Shown here in pieces: positions 18,575-28,604 of a stretch of DNA of 64,000 nt (positions within the stretch are counted from its first letter, which is position 1; the number at the start of each line of letters is the position of its first letter). The stretch comes from Microbacteriaceae bacterium. Lineage in GTDB: Bacteria > Actinomycetota > Actinomycetes > Actinomycetales > Microbacteriaceae. The notes under the pieces are model-generated. The model searched no databases, was not told where the DNA came from, and saw only the letters and a list, made by a program, of their open reading frames with translations. The stretch lies in contig JAODMT010000009.1 of the NCBI GenBank assembly GCA_025464975.1, forward strand, positions 310,001 to 374,000. The letters run 5' to 3'. A program made the position numbers and the translations under genes.

Positions 18575-20221
18575 ATGAGCCCATCCCCGACCGAGGCGGA
18601 ATCGCCCGGAGTCACCGCGCAAGAATGGTGGCGAAGCGCCGTCATTTACCAGGTGTACCCTCGCTCCTTCGCCGATTCCAACGGGGACGGCATCGGAGAT
18701 CTGCCCGGGATCATCTCCCGTCTCCCGCACGTCACCTCCCTCGGCGTCGATGCGCTTTGGCTCTCGCCCTTCTACGTGTCGCCGCAGGCCGACGCTGGCT
18801 ACGACATCGCTGACTACACGGATGTGGATCCCGTGTTCGGCAGCATTGCCGACTTCGACCGACTGCTCGCGGAGGCACACGCCGTGGGCCTGCGCATCAT
18901 CGTTGATCTGGTGCCGAATCACAGCTCGGACGAACATCCCTGGTTCGCCGAGGCCCTCGCGTCGCCGGCCGGCTCCCCCGCGCGCGACCGCTACATCTTT
19001 CGAGACGGGCAAGGGGAAAACGGCGACGAGCCGCCGAATAACTGGGAGTCGGTATTCGGCGGAGGAGCCTGGCAGCGGGTCAGCGACGGACAGTGGTACC
19101 TGCACCTGTTCGACGTTAAGCAGCCCGATTTCAATTGGGCTAACCGTGAGGTCGTCGACTTCTTCGATCGCGTGTTGCGGTTCTGGCTCGATCGTGGTGT
19201 CGACGGTTTCCGGGTGGACGTCGCGCACGCTCTCGTCAAAGACGAATTCCTTCCCGATGTGGAGACGTGGGTTGCCGAACTCGAAACGGGAGACAACCGC
19301 GGACCGATGTGGGACCAAGAGGCGGTCCACGATATCTACCGGCACTGGCACCGGGTCGTCTCTTCGTACGGCAACGACCGGATGCTCGTGGCCGAGGCCT
19401 GGGTCGCCCCCGCGGCGCGGATAGCCAGGTACGTGCGCTCGGACGAGATGCAGCAGGCGTTCAACTTCTTGTACATGCTCGCCGGCTGGGATGCGGGCCG
19501 ACTGCGGGAGGCCATAGACGAGTCCATCGCTGCCAACACAGCAGTCGGAGCCACGACCACCTGGGTGCTGTCCAATCACGACTGTATTCGACACGCGAGC
19601 CGGTTCGGATTGTCTGATCCGACCCACTGGTCGAGCGGGATCGGACCGAACGATGAGCAGCCCGATTCGGTGCTCGGGCTCGACCGCGCTCGCGCCGCAA
19701 CGCTGCTCACCCTCGCCCTCCCTGGTTCGGTCTACCTCTATCAGGGCGAAGAGCTCGGGCTGCCCGAGGTGACCCAGCTGCCGGCATCCGTGCGCCAGGA
19801 CCCCACGTTCTTCCGCTCCGGAGGCGCCGAGATCGGGCGCGACGGCTGCCGGGTGCCGCTTCCGTGGGAGGCCGACGCTCCGGCGTTCGGGTTCGGGCCG
19901 AGTTCTGCGAGCTGGCTTCCGCAGCCGGATTCATTCCGCCAGCACGCGGCGGACGTTGAGGAGCGCAGTCCTGGTTCGACGCTTGACCTGTACCGCCGCG
20001 CCATCCGGCTTCGATCGCAGCTGTCGCTCGGTACCGGTCGGCTCGAGTGGCTTCCGGCTTCCGCGTCGATCGTCGACTTCCGCAACTCCAACGTGCTCGT
20101 GATCACCAATTTCGGCCGGGAGCCGGTTGACCTCCCGGACGGTGAGGTGCTGATAGCCAGCAGCGACTCGGCAGTTCTCGACGGTCGGCTCTCCCCCAAC
20201 GCGACGGTCTGGTTGCGCTGA
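18575..20221 (+). CDS. Glycoside hydrolase family 13 alpha-glucosidase
   Basis: 548-residue cytoplasmic enzyme (no signal peptide) that should hydrolyse imported alpha-glucosides such as maltose, isomaltose or trehalulose-like sugars. The GH13 regions are present: region I DLVPNHSSDEHPWF (111-124), nucleophile D215 in GFRVDVAH, acid/base E274 in LVAEAW, and D335 in SNHD. The N-terminus WWRSAVIYQVYPRSFADSNGDGIGD is typical of the oligo-1,6-glucosidase/alpha-glucosidase group (GH13 subfamilies 17/23/30/31). GAGGAG lies 10 nt before the ATG. It is divergent from the sugar ABC operon and shares its operator. Confidence 0.93.
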   Translation: MSPSPTEAESPGVTAQEWWRSAVIYQVYPRSFADSNGDGIGDLPGIISRLPHVTSLGVDALWLSPFYVSPQADAGYDIADYTDVDPVFGSIADFDRLLAEAHAVGLRIIVDLVPNHSSDEHPWFAEALASPAGSPARDRYIFRDGQGENGDEPPNNWESVFGGGAWQRVSDGQWYLHLFDVKQPDFNWANREVVDFFDRVLRFWLDRGVDGFRVDVAHALVKDEFLPDVETWVAELETGDNRGPMWDQEAVHDIYRHWHRVVSSYGNDRMLVAEAWVAPAARIARYVRSDEMQQAFNFLYMLAGWDAGRLREAIDESIAANTAVGATTTWVLSNHDCIRHASRFGLSDPTHWSSGIGPNDEQPDSVLGLDRARAATLLTLALPGSVYLYQGEELGLPEVTQLPASVRQDPTFFRSGGAEIGRDGCRVPLPWEADAPAFGFGPSSASWLPQPDSFRQHAADVEERSPGSTLDLYRRAIRLRSQLSLGTGRLEWLPASASIVDFRNSNVLVITNFGREPVDLPDGEVLIASSDSAVLDGRLSPNATVWLR

Positions 20222-20260
20222 CCGGCTGGCCGCTGTGGCCGGCGACGACCTCGGCGCAAA

Positions 20261-20303
20261 CGGCTGCGGGCCGCCCGGTCATCGACCGGGCGGCCCGCAG
20301 CCG
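20261..20303. terminator. Long perfect inverted repeat between convergent genes
   Basis: A 20-bp perfect stem (20261-20280 with 20284-20303) around a 3-nt loop. It lies between the ends of the GH13 gene and the aldo/keto reductase gene and would terminate both. There is no U-tract, which is usual for such GC-rich actinobacterial terminators. Confidence 0.75.
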
Positions 20304-20319
20304 CGCATCCTGATTCCGC

Positions 20320-21330
20320 TTAGCTCTCGCGCGTCTTCGGCGAGCTTAGGTGGGTCTTTGCCGGATCGCGCTCGATGACGTCACCGAGGGCGTCGTCGAT
20401 TCGAGCGAGAAGCTCTGCCGGGATCTTTACGCCGGAGGCCTTCACGTTCTCCTGCACCTGCGACGGACGCGAGGCGCCGATGATCGCGGACGCAACGTTG
20501 TCGTTCTGCAGCACCCAGGCTACGGCGAGCTGGGCGAGCGACAGGCCAAGCTCGTCGGCGATCGGCTTCAGTGCCTGCACCCTGGTCAGCACCTTGTCGC
20601 TCATGAAGCCCTTGATCATGTCGGCGCCACCCTTGTCGTCCGTGGCGCGACTGCCCTCGGGCAGCGACGTGCCGGGAAGGTACTTGCCGGTGAGGACACC
20701 CTGCGCGATCGGCGACCAGACGATTTGCGAGATCCCGAGCTCCTTGGAGGTCGGAACCACCTGCTCCTCGATGACCCGCCAGAGCGCCGAATACTGCGGC
20801 TGGTTGGAGATCAGCTGGAACCCGAGCTGCTTGGCGAGAGCCGCGCCATCGCGCAACTGCTCCGCCGTCCACTCGCTCACGCCGACGTAGAGCACCTTGC
20901 CCTGCCGGACGAGGTCGGCGAAGGCCTGCATCGTCTCCTCGAGCGGTGTCTCGTAGTCGTAGCGGTGGGCTTGGTACAGGTCGACATAGTCGGTCTGCAG
21001 CCGGGAGAGTGAGCCGTCGATCGACTCGAGGATGTGCTTGCGAGAGAGTCCGCGGTCATTCGGGCCCTTTGGTCCGGTCGGCCCGAATACCTTGGTGAAG
21101 ATCTCAACAGACTGGCGCCGCTGTCCGTGCAACGCGGCGCCGAGGACGGTCTCCGCCGCCGTGTTCGCGTAGACGTCCGCAGTGTCGAACGTGGTGATTC
21201 CGACTTCCAGGGCGGCCAGTACGCTCGCCTTGGCTGTGTCGTTCTCCACCTGGGAACCGTGTGTCAACCAATTGCCATAGGTGATCTCCGAAACCTTGAG
21301 GCCGGAGTTGCCGAGATATCTAAATTCCAT
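20320..21330 (-). CDS. Aldo/keto reductase (KCNAB/AKR6-like)
   Basis: 336-residue NADPH-dependent oxidoreductase. It starts MEFRYLGNSGLKVSEITYGNW, the common beginning of voltage-channel-beta-like AKRs. The catalytic Asp and Tyr are in TFDTADVYANT and the His in LYQAHRYD. SNQPQYSALWR and the C-terminal IIGASRPSQVQENVKA belong to the cofactor region. The ATG lies 6 nt after TAGGCT, so it is probably leaderless. Substrate unknown; it may detoxify carbonyls. Confidence 0.93.
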   Translation of the reverse strand: MEFRYLGNSGLKVSEITYGNWLTHGSQVENDTAKASVLAALEVGITTFDTADVYANTAAETVLGAALHGQRRQSVEIFTKVFGPTGPKGPNDRGLSRKHILESIDGSLSRLQTDYVDLYQAHRYDYETPLEETMQAFADLVRQGKVLYVGVSEWTAEQLRDGAALAKQLGFQLISNQPQYSALWRVIEEQVVPTSKELGISQIVWSPIAQGVLTGKYLPGTSLPEGSRATDDKGGADMIKGFMSDKVLTRVQALKPIADELGLSLAQLAVAWVLQNDNVASAIIGASRPSQVQENVKASGVKIPAELLARIDDALGDVIERDPAKTHLSSPKTRES

Positions 21331-21336
21331 GCCTCA

Positions 21337-21342
21337 AGCCTA
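21337..21342 (-). promoter_or_regulatory. Leaderless -10 box of the aldo/keto reductase gene
   Basis: TAGGCT on the minus strand, six nt before the ATG. Confidence 0.6.
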
Positions 21343-21365
21343 GGCCGCACTCCCGCCCCCGGACG

Positions 21366-21983
21366 CTATTCGCCCAGCCAGGGTCCGCGCAGCGATTGCT
21401 CGGCCGCCGAAGCAAGATCAAGCACCGAGGTGAGGAGTTCGAACGTGCTTCGGGACCGGAGCAGCGCCATCTGGTCGAGCGGTGCGACCGGAGAGATGCC
21501 GGCCAATTGCCAGGCGGCTGCGATCGGCTCGGAGGACAGCTCCACATCGGGCGACCAGAGCAGTTCGTCGAATTCGCTTGCCAAACGCAACACCCGCCGG
21601 ACGGCATCCTCGGTCTCCGCCAGGAGGGGGTTGAGCTCTTCCGCCCACTCCAGCTCGGCCAACTCACGAATCACCGCGCTCGGGTACGGATTCTCGTCGA
21701 GCCACTCGAGCACCTCAAACCGGCGTTCCCCCTCGGCGACCAGAACGACGAACTCATCGGTCGCGTCCAGCTGAGTGATCTGCGCGACGGTTCCGATGGA
21801 GAATCGCTGCTCACCGCCGCCGACCTCCTGACCCTGCTCGATCAGCACCACCCCGAACTCGGCCGGCTCGGCCGTGAGAATGCGTGAGAGCATCACGAGA
21901 TAGCGATTTTCGAACACCCGCAGCGGCAGCGGCATGTAGGGGAACAACACGGTTCCGAGCGGAAACATCGCGAGATCGGTCAC
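21366..21983 (-). CDS. LON N-terminal (substrate-binding) domain protein
   Basis: 205-residue cytoplasmic protein consisting only of a LON substrate-binding domain, without AAA+ or protease parts. The family marks are MFPLGTVLFPYMPLPLRVFENRY at the start and IGTVAQITQLDATDEFVVLVAEGERRFEV in the middle. Such stand-alone proteins are common in Actinobacteria and their role is unknown. The annotated GTG (21981-21983) sits only 1 nt after AGGAGG, so the ATG at codon 6 or a leaderless mode is possible. Confidence 0.85.
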   Translation of the reverse strand: MTDLAMFPLGTVLFPYMPLPLRVFENRYLVMLSRILTAEPAEFGVVLIEQGQEVGGGEQRFSIGTVAQITQLDATDEFVVLVAEGERRFEVLEWLDENPYPSAVIRELAELEWAEELNPLLAETEDAVRRVLRLASEFDELLWSPDVELSSEPIAAAWQLAGISPVAPLDQMALLRSRSTFELLTSVLDLASAAEQSLRGPWLGE

Positions 21984-22101
21984 CCCTCCTACAGAACCAC
22001 CCCGGCGGGCGCATGGCTAGGCCCGCAAAGATGCATTCCGCTGCTAGCGCATACTGTGGAGCGAGCCGCTTCCTCGAGAGCGGCGCACAGAGAGGCGTGC
22101 C

Positions 22102-22281
22102 GTGAATGACGTGACCGGAGCGTTACCCCCGGAGGCGGCCGGAGTGACCCCTCCGCCCAAGAGTCCGGGAGCAGCCGAGACGCCGAAGGCCGGAGGCAAG
22201 GCAAAGGCGTCGAAAGGCCGGGGAAGGGCTCCTGCTGTGAAGGGTCAACCCAGAGCGGGAAAGCGGCGCCAGTCTCGCTGA
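22102..22281 (+). CDS. Small basic Ala/Lys/Pro-rich protein
   Basis: A 59-codon open frame from GTG (22102) to TGA, preceded by GAGAGG about 6 nt upstream, with a possible TACTGT -10 box near 22052. The product is intrinsically disordered and strongly basic at its C-terminus (KAKASKGRGR ... AGKRRQSR), like nucleic-acid-binding tails. It is too short for reliable family recognition. A hairpin follows 25 bases downstream. It may be a real small gene in an otherwise empty 400-base gap, or chance. Confidence 0.4.
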   Translation: MNDVTGALPPEAAGVTPPPKSPGAAETPKAGGKAKASKGRGRAPAVKGQPRAGKRRQSR

Positions 22282-22305
22282 GAGCGGCCAACTGGCACAG
22301 CGAAC

Positions 22306-22341
22306 GGGCGTATGCGGCCTCCTGAGAGCCCGCACACGCCC
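22306..22341. terminator. Hairpin downstream of the small basic gene
   Basis: GGGCGTATGCGG (22306-22317) pairs with CCGCACACGCCC (22330-22341) except for one A-C mismatch. On the plus strand GATGTTTCTTG follows. It also lies after the 3' end of the leftward adaptor gene, so it could act both ways. Confidence 0.55.
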
Positions 22342-22390
22342 GATGTTTCTTGCTATCTGTTCCTAGTTTCCTGTAGGGCGATTTTCGCTA

Positions 22391-24343
22391 TCAACCTCCC
22401 GTGGGAGCCGCGCCGCCTGGCCTGCCGCCGCCGCCGCCGCCGCCTCCGGTCCTGCCGGTGGTCGTGGTGGTCGAACTCGACAGTCCCGAGAGGCCCTTTC
22501 CGGTAGTGGTGGTAGTCGGGGTGGCGGTGCCGATGGTGGTGGAGGCGATGTCCGCGAGAATGACCACCGTTCCCTTGGTCAGCCCCGAAGTGATCTCAGT
22601 CTCCTGGGCACCGCTGGCTCCGACCTTGACCGTGGTCGTGACCGAACTGCCGTTTTTCAGTTCGTCAACCGTGTAGGTTTGCGCGGTTCGGTGAACAGCC
22701 GAGGTCGGCACCGTCAGCACCGACGTAGCAGTGGCCGCCGTGACCTTCAATGCAGCAGCCGCCCCGTTCAGTAGCGTCGCCGTCTTGTCGGTGACGGCCA
22801 CCGTCACCGTATAGGACGGCGTAGTGGAAGTCGTCGAGATATTGGAGAGACCAATTGAGCTGACGGTTCCCGCGAGAGTCTTCGACGAGCTAGTCACCGC
22901 GACCTCCACCGGCTGATTAACCTTCAGTTTCGTCACATCCTTCAGTGCCGCCGTTGAAGACACCGTGTAGCCCCCGTCACCAATGATGGTGATGATCTCC
23001 GTGGTGGATCCCGCCTGCACTGCGGCTCCGGGAGTCATCGCTATGGCGGCGACGGTTCCGGCGATCGGGCTGGTCAGATTTCCCAGGTTCTGGTTATTCT
23101 GAGCGATGCCGAGTTGCGCGTTCGCCGCGGTTACCGCCGCCTCATCGGCAATGATCGTCGCTGCCGACGCAACAACCGGGGAGGCACCCGATCCGGAAGG
23201 CGCCGATCCTGTCTTAGCGGCCGATGTCGTCGCGGTGGCGCCGGTCGTGGCGCTACCGGTCGTGGCTGCGGTTGACGCGCCGCCGGTCGAAGCCGCGCCA
23301 GTCGAGGCGCCGCCGGTCGAGGCCTGAACCGCCGTGTTGAGCGCTGTGACGGAGTCGTTCAACGCAGAAGCAAGAGTCTGCAACTCCGTCTGCGCCGCGG
23401 CGGTGGCCTGCTGGCCCGTGAGTACACCGCTGATCGCGCTCTGGCACGTGGCCAATGCCGCCTGCGCGGCGGCCACCTGGTCGGCTGACGCGGATGACCC
23501 CGTTGACGTGCCACCGCCGGTCGTCGTGCCACCCGTCGTCGTCGTGCCACCCGTCGTCGTGGTGCCACCGGTTGTGGTGCCACCGGTCGTTGACCCACCG
23601 GTCGTGGTCCCACCGGTCGTGGTACCCCCACCTGTCGTGCTGCTGCCGCTGTCCACGGTCGCATCCAAGAAGGGCTGGCAGGTCGGACTTGCCGCCGTCA
23701 CCAAAGCCTGGGTCGCGGTAAGCGAAGTCGTCGCGGCAGTGTATTGCGTCACGAGCTTCTGCTGGGCAACGGTGACTGCCTTAGCCGCCGCCTGAACCGC
23801 AGCCGTTGCCGCGGAACCGGAAGCAGAACTCGACGACGTCGACCTGCTCGAACTCGACGCAGCCGAGGATGTGGCGGTCGAACTCGACGGAGCGGCGGAT
23901 GCGGTCGGTGTCGCCACGGCCGTTTGCGACGCGAGATCGTCCGCGAGGGTTTGGTTTGCCTTCGTGACGGTCTGCTGTGCATCGGTCACGGCGGCGGTCA
24001 GGCTAGCCGGATCCATGGCCGCAAGGACTTGGCCCGCGGTCACCTTCTGACCGAGAGCAACCTGGACGGAACCGACGGTGCCGGCCGTCTGAAAGGCGAC
24101 GTTCCGCTTGTTGACTGAAGCGATCGTCCCGGTCAGGTTGACCGTTTCGGTCACATCGCCTGTCTTCGCGGTGGCTGTGCGATAGTCCACCGGGGTGGGG
24201 CGGGTGGCCGCAAACGCCACCCCACCACCCCCGGCGCACAACGCCACGGCCAGGGCGGCGCCGACGATCACGTTGCGCCGGCGGCGACGCTGCTTGGCGC
24301 GCAGTTTGGACGTGAGCGCCACTTCTTTTTTGGAATCGGACAT
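22391..24343 (-). CDS. HlyD/MacA-like efflux adaptor with long low-complexity insertions (second adaptor)
   Basis: 650-residue envelope protein: basic cytoplasmic start, one membrane helix (about 24-46), then extracytoplasmic domains. Lipoyl half-motifs flank the usual hairpin position: GTVGSVQVALGQKVTAGQVLA (about 88-109) and LTSPIAGTVAAIAMTPGAAV (about 423-442). Between them lie Ala-rich helices interrupted by a Ser-rich segment (about 150-178) and a Thr-Gly-Gly repeat (about 235-282) flanked by Cys222 and Cys300. The beta-barrel and proximal domains follow, ending in a Gly-rich tail (TGRTGGGGGGGGRPGG). The ATG at 24341-24343 follows GTGAGG; longer frames overlap the lipoprotein. It is the last gene of the export operon. 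Confidence 0.85.
   Translation of the reverse strand: MSDSKKEVALTSKLRAKQRRRRRNVIVGAALAVALCAGGGGVAFAATRPTPVDYRTATAKTGDVTETVNLTGTIASVNKRNVAFQTAGTVGSVQVALGQKVTAGQVLAAMDPASLTAAVTDAQQTVTKANQTLADDLASQTAVATPTASAAPSSSTATSSAASSSSRSTSSSSASGSAATAAVQAAAKAVTVAQQKLVTQYTAATTSLTATQALVTAASPTCQPFLDATVDSGSSTTGGGTTTGGTTTGGSTTGGTTTGGTTTTGGTTTTGGTTTGGGTSTGSSASADQVAAAQAALATCQSAISGVLTGQQATAAAQTELQTLASALNDSVTALNTAVQASTGGASTGAASTGGASTAATTGSATTGATATTSAAKTGSAPSGSGASPVVASAATIIADEAAVTAANAQLGIAQNNQNLGNLTSPIAGTVAAIAMTPGAAVQAGSTTEIITIIGDGGYTVSSTAALKDVTKLKVNQPVEVAVTSSSKTLAGTVSSIGLSNISTTSTTPSYTVTVAVTDKTATLLNGAAAALKVTAATATSVLTVPTSAVHRTAQTYTVDELKNGSSVTTTVKVGASGAQETEITSGLTKGTVVILADIASTTIGTATPTTTTTGKGLSGLSSSTTTTTGRTGGGGGGGGRPGGAAPTGG
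23498..23641. repeat. Degenerate tandem repeat encoding Thr-Gly-Gly units
   Basis: About 144 bases built from variants of a 12-18 base unit such as CCACCGGTCGTGGTG and CCACCCGTCGTCGTG (plus strand), encoding repeats of TTTGG/STTGG in the adaptor gene. The variation at third positions suggests an old expansion maintained at protein level. Length could vary between strains. Confidence 0.8.
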
Positions 24344-24357
24344 GGGGTCTGCCTCAC

Positions 24358-25158
24358 TCAATTTCCTGCGCCGCCCGGACGGCCGCGCTGCACACAGCCG
24401 TTCGCTCCGGGAGTGGTTACCGCGAGAGTGGTTGCAGCGAAATTGCCCGAGCTGTCGGACTTTCCGGCCGCTGCGACGCACTGGTTCACGACAAGGGCGG
24501 CCGTCGTAGCCGGCTTGGCGATGGTGAAGGTAGTCGAGCCGTCGACGGTGATCTTCCCCGTCGACGAGCCACCGCTTGGCGAAGTCGTCGAAACCGTGAT
24601 CGTCGATCCTGAGACCGCTGTCACCATGCCCGACACGGGAGGGGTGAAGCCGGCGCCACCTGCGCCGCCGCCCGGCGCTCCGGATGGGCGCGCTCCACCG
24701 GCTCCGCCTGCTCCGCCTGGCGCCCCCGACGGGCGAGCGCCGCCGGCGCCGCCTCCGCCCTGGAAGGTTGCACACTTTCCGTTGACGGCCGGGGTAATTG
24801 CCACGGTAGTGGCGGCCGCTGAGCCCGTGCTCATTCCCCTGACGCAGGACCCGGTCGTGACGTCAGTCGCGCTCGCGCTGACCGCCTGCGTGATGGTCGT
24901 CGAGCTCGTGTAGGTCACGGCAGTCTGAGTGGTTGCGCCCTGCACCTGGAGGGTGCCGTCGGCCACCGCTGCGATCTGACCGGTTATGCCACTGGCAGCC
25001 GCGGGCTGGCTAGCCGGAGCCGCCGGGCCGGAGGTGCTGGATGCCGCGGCCGGCGTGCTCGCTGATGCGGCACAGCCGCTGAGCAGGAGCGCGCCCGCAG
25101 CCAGTACGACGATGATTCCGCCAGCTCGCTTGGTTCCGGATGGTGTGGGTTTCTGCAT
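24358..25158 (-). CDS. Lipoprotein with two DUF5666-like halves and a Gly-rich linker
   Basis: 266-residue lipoprotein: signal helix about 11-27 and lipobox LLSGC (Cys29). Two similar beta-rich halves (about 57-130, ITGQIAAVADGTLQVQG; about 172-255, VSGMVTAVSGSTITVST) resemble DUF5666-type repeats. Each half holds two cysteines (105/129 and 227/255). Between them is a Gly/Ala/Pro linker (about 134-170) with the motif GGARPSGAPGG twice. The ATG at 25156-25158 follows GGAG; the longer frame upstream has no signal peptide. It lies between the permease and second adaptor genes; role unknown, probably part of the export complex. Confidence 0.75.
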   Translation of the reverse strand: MQKPTPSGTKRAGGIIVVLAAGALLLSGCAASASTPAAASSTSGPAAPASQPAAASGITGQIAAVADGTLQVQGATTQTAVTYTSSTTITQAVSASATDVTTGSCVRGMSTGSAAATTVAITPAVNGKCATFQGGGGAGGARPSGAPGGAGGAGGARPSGAPGGGAGGAGFTPPVSGMVTAVSGSTITVSTTSPSGGSSTGKITVDGSTTFTIAKPATTAALVVNQCVAAAGKSDSSGNFAATTLAVTTPGANGCVQRGRPGGAGN

Positions 25159-25228
25159 GGTTATCTCCGTAATTGATGTGGCTTGTGATGGTTCCGCGAA
25201 AGCGGTAGTTGTTGTCGAAATGCGCGAC

Positions 25229-26461
25229 TCACTCCGTTCGGAGTGCGTCGATGGGGGCGAGCGCGGCGGCGCGAGTTGCCGGGTAGACACCGAAGGTCAC
25301 GCCGATCGCGATCGCCACGCCGATCGAGAGAAAGACCGCCCCTGGCGAGACCACCACTGAGCTCCCGATCACCCCCGGCAGCACCAGGGCGGCAGCGACG
25401 CCAAGCACTGCGCCAAGCAATCCGCCCGACAGACCGAGAATTGCAGCCTCGACGAGGAACTGGCGCCGGATCGCCCACGGCGGAGCGCCCAGTGCCTTTC
25501 GAAGACCGATCTCCTTCGTTCTCTCCGTAACGGAAACGAGCATGATATTCATGACCCCGATCCCGCCCACCAACAGCGACAGTCCAGCGATGCCGGTGAG
25601 GAGCACGGTCAGGGTTCGATAGACCGACGTCGCCGTGCTGACGAGCGCGTCCTGGCTGCTGATGGTGAAATCTGCACTGGCAGCCGAGGTGATGCCGTGA
25701 AGATTGAGAAGCATCGTGTCTGCTTCTTGATAGGCGGCCGAGAGCTGAGCCGCGGACTTTGCCTCGATATACACGGTCGACACGGTCGCGCTCGAGGTAC
25801 CACCGACGAGCTCGTTGGCCTCGGTGGACATAGGGACGATTGCGACATCGTCGAGGTTGCTCGTGGTGGTCGAGCCAACCGACGCAAGCACTCCGATAAC
25901 CGTGAACGTCTTGCTGTTTATTGTGACCGTCTGACCGACGACATTTTGTGAGCCGAATAGCTCGGTTGCGGTCTGCGATCCCAGCACCACCACTGCCGAC
26001 GAGTTCGTGTTCTCGGCATTCGTGATGAATGCTCCCGAGGACAGCGTTCGCGCCCGCACCGACAACCAGGACGGCGTCACGCCAGTGACCGACGTCGTCC
26101 AGTTGGCAGTACCGGCAGTCAACGCGAGTTGCGAAGTCTTCTCGGCGGCGACGCCCTTGATGTCCGGCGTGCTGACCGAAGTGGCGAGGGCCTCGGCGTC
26201 AGCGAGGGTCAGTGTCGAGCTGGTGCCGAAACCGCCTCGAATTCCTGTCGTAGAGGTTGCGCTGCCGGGCGAGACGATGAGCAGATTGCTTCCCAGGGAA
26301 CTGATCTGGGCGCTGACATCCTTTTGCGTTCCGAGGCCAAGACCGACGGTGAGGATCACCGCCGCGATACCGATGAGGATGCCGAGCACCGTAAGCACGG
26401 ACCTCAATCCGTGGGAACGAATTGCCGACCAGCTGATGCCGAAGGTTTCTGGCCAATTCAT
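25229..26461 (-). CDS. MacB/FtsX-like ABC transporter permease
   Basis: 410 residues: one N-terminal membrane helix (about 20-43), a large extracytoplasmic MacB periplasmic-core-like domain (about 45-270), and three C-terminal helices with GGIGVMNIMLVSVTERTKEIGLRKALGA, the FtsX signature. This is the YknZ/MacB layout of mechanotransmission ABC systems, in which the ATPase is a separate protein. Its ATG overlaps the ATPase stop (ATGA). Likely function: drives export or extraction of a peptide or lipophilic compound together with the adaptors. Confidence 0.92.
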   Translation of the reverse strand: MNWPETFGISWSAIRSHGLRSVLTVLGILIGIAAVILTVGLGLGTQKDVSAQISSLGSNLLIVSPGSATSTTGIRGGFGTSSTLTLADAEALATSVSTPDIKGVAAEKTSQLALTAGTANWTTSVTGVTPSWLSVRARTLSSGAFITNAENTNSSAVVVLGSQTATELFGSQNVVGQTVTINSKTFTVIGVLASVGSTTTSNLDDVAIVPMSTEANELVGGTSSATVSTVYIEAKSAAQLSAAYQEADTMLLNLHGITSAASADFTISSQDALVSTATSVYRTLTVLLTGIAGLSLLVGGIGVMNIMLVSVTERTKEIGLRKALGAPPWAIRRQFLVEAAILGLSGGLLGAVLGVAAALVLPGVIGSSVVVSPGAVFLSIGVAIAIGVTFGVYPATRAAALAPIDALRTE

Positions 26462-27213
26462 GCTGCATTCACCTCATCTCTGAGGATTTCGCCGTCGCGC
26501 ACCCACACGATTCGGCGGGCTCGTTGAGCCACCTCGAGTTCGTGGGTGATGAGCACGATGGTGCGACCGGCCTCATGTAGCTCGTCGAACAGACTCAGGA
26601 CGTCCTCGGTCGACACAGAATCGAGGTTTCCGGTCGGCTCGTCGGCGAGGATTATGGTCGGTTCGCCCACGAGAGCTCTGGCGACGGCCACCCGCTGCTG
26701 CTGCCCGCCGGAGAGTTCTCCGGGACGGTTCTCCATGCGATCACCGAGCCCCACTCGGTGCAGAGCGCGTTCTGCGCGCACCTTGCGCTCTTCCTTCGGT
26801 ACCCGGGCATACATCATCCCGACTTCCACGTTCCGCCAGGCGGAGAGTGCCGGCATCAGGTTGAATCCCTGGAAGACGAATCCGATTTGCTCGTTGCGGA
26901 TGGCGGCGAGTTCTATTTCATCGAGGTCGTCGACGTCGTCGCCACCCAGGTGATATTCGCCTTTGGTAAGGGTGTCGAGGCACCCGAGGATGTTCATGAT
27001 CGTCGACTTTCCCGATCCGGAGGGCCCCATCACGGCGACGTATTCGCCGACGTCGATGGTGAGGTCGATGCCTTTGAGCGCCTCGAACTCGATGCTGCCG
27101 GACCGGTACGTCTTGCCTGCCCCGATCAGCTCGATGGCGTGGCGCGGTTCCGGATCTCGGCCTGAGCGTGCCCGGCGGGGTTCGCCGGAGATTTCGATTT
27201 TGTTGTTAACCAT
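26458..27213 (-). CDS. MacB/LolD-like ABC transporter ATPase
   Basis: 251 residues. Walker [10 protein letters not shown] at 63-71, signature LSGGQQQR, Walker [13 protein letters not shown] and switch His in ITHE. The GNLD ending and LGCLD after Walker A are hallmarks of the LolD/MacB/YknY group. The longest open frame starts further upstream, but that part is the out-of-frame Gly-rich tail of the adaptor gene. The ATG at 27211-27213 after TTAGGAAA overlaps the region right after the adaptor stop and begins a normal domain. Confidence 0.92.
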   Translation of the reverse strand: MVNNKIEISGEPRRARSGRDPEPRHAIELIGAGKTYRSGSIEFEALKGIDLTIDVGEYVAVMGPSGSGKSTIMNILGCLDTLTKGEYHLGGDDVDDLDEIELAAIRNEQIGFVFQGFNLMPALSAWRNVEVGMMYARVPKEERKVRAERALHRVGLGDRMENRPGELSGGQQQRVAVARALVGEPTIILADEPTGNLDSVSTEDVLSLFDELHEAGRTIVLITHELEVAQRARRIVWVRDGEILRDEVNAA

Positions 27214-27217
27214 TTTC

Positions 27218-28531
<1,314 letters not shown>

Positions 28532-28574
28532 CCTCATCCTCACGATCACGACCAGACGCCGTGCCGACTCTGAA

Positions 28575-28604
28575 AAGTTAGAGACGCAAGCTATGTGGAA
28601 CTAA
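28575..28604 (-). promoter_or_regulatory. Weak candidate promoter of the export operon
   Basis: TTAGTT (28599-28604) and TAACTT (28575-28580) with an 18-nt spacer on the minus strand, about 45 bases before the adaptor start. Confidence 0.3.

Noticed and set aside
22391-24775. Single 794-residue protein reading through the lipoprotein gene end
   Set aside because: The first 144 residues overlap the lipoprotein gene in another frame; a ribosome site and a proper membrane anchor start at 24343.
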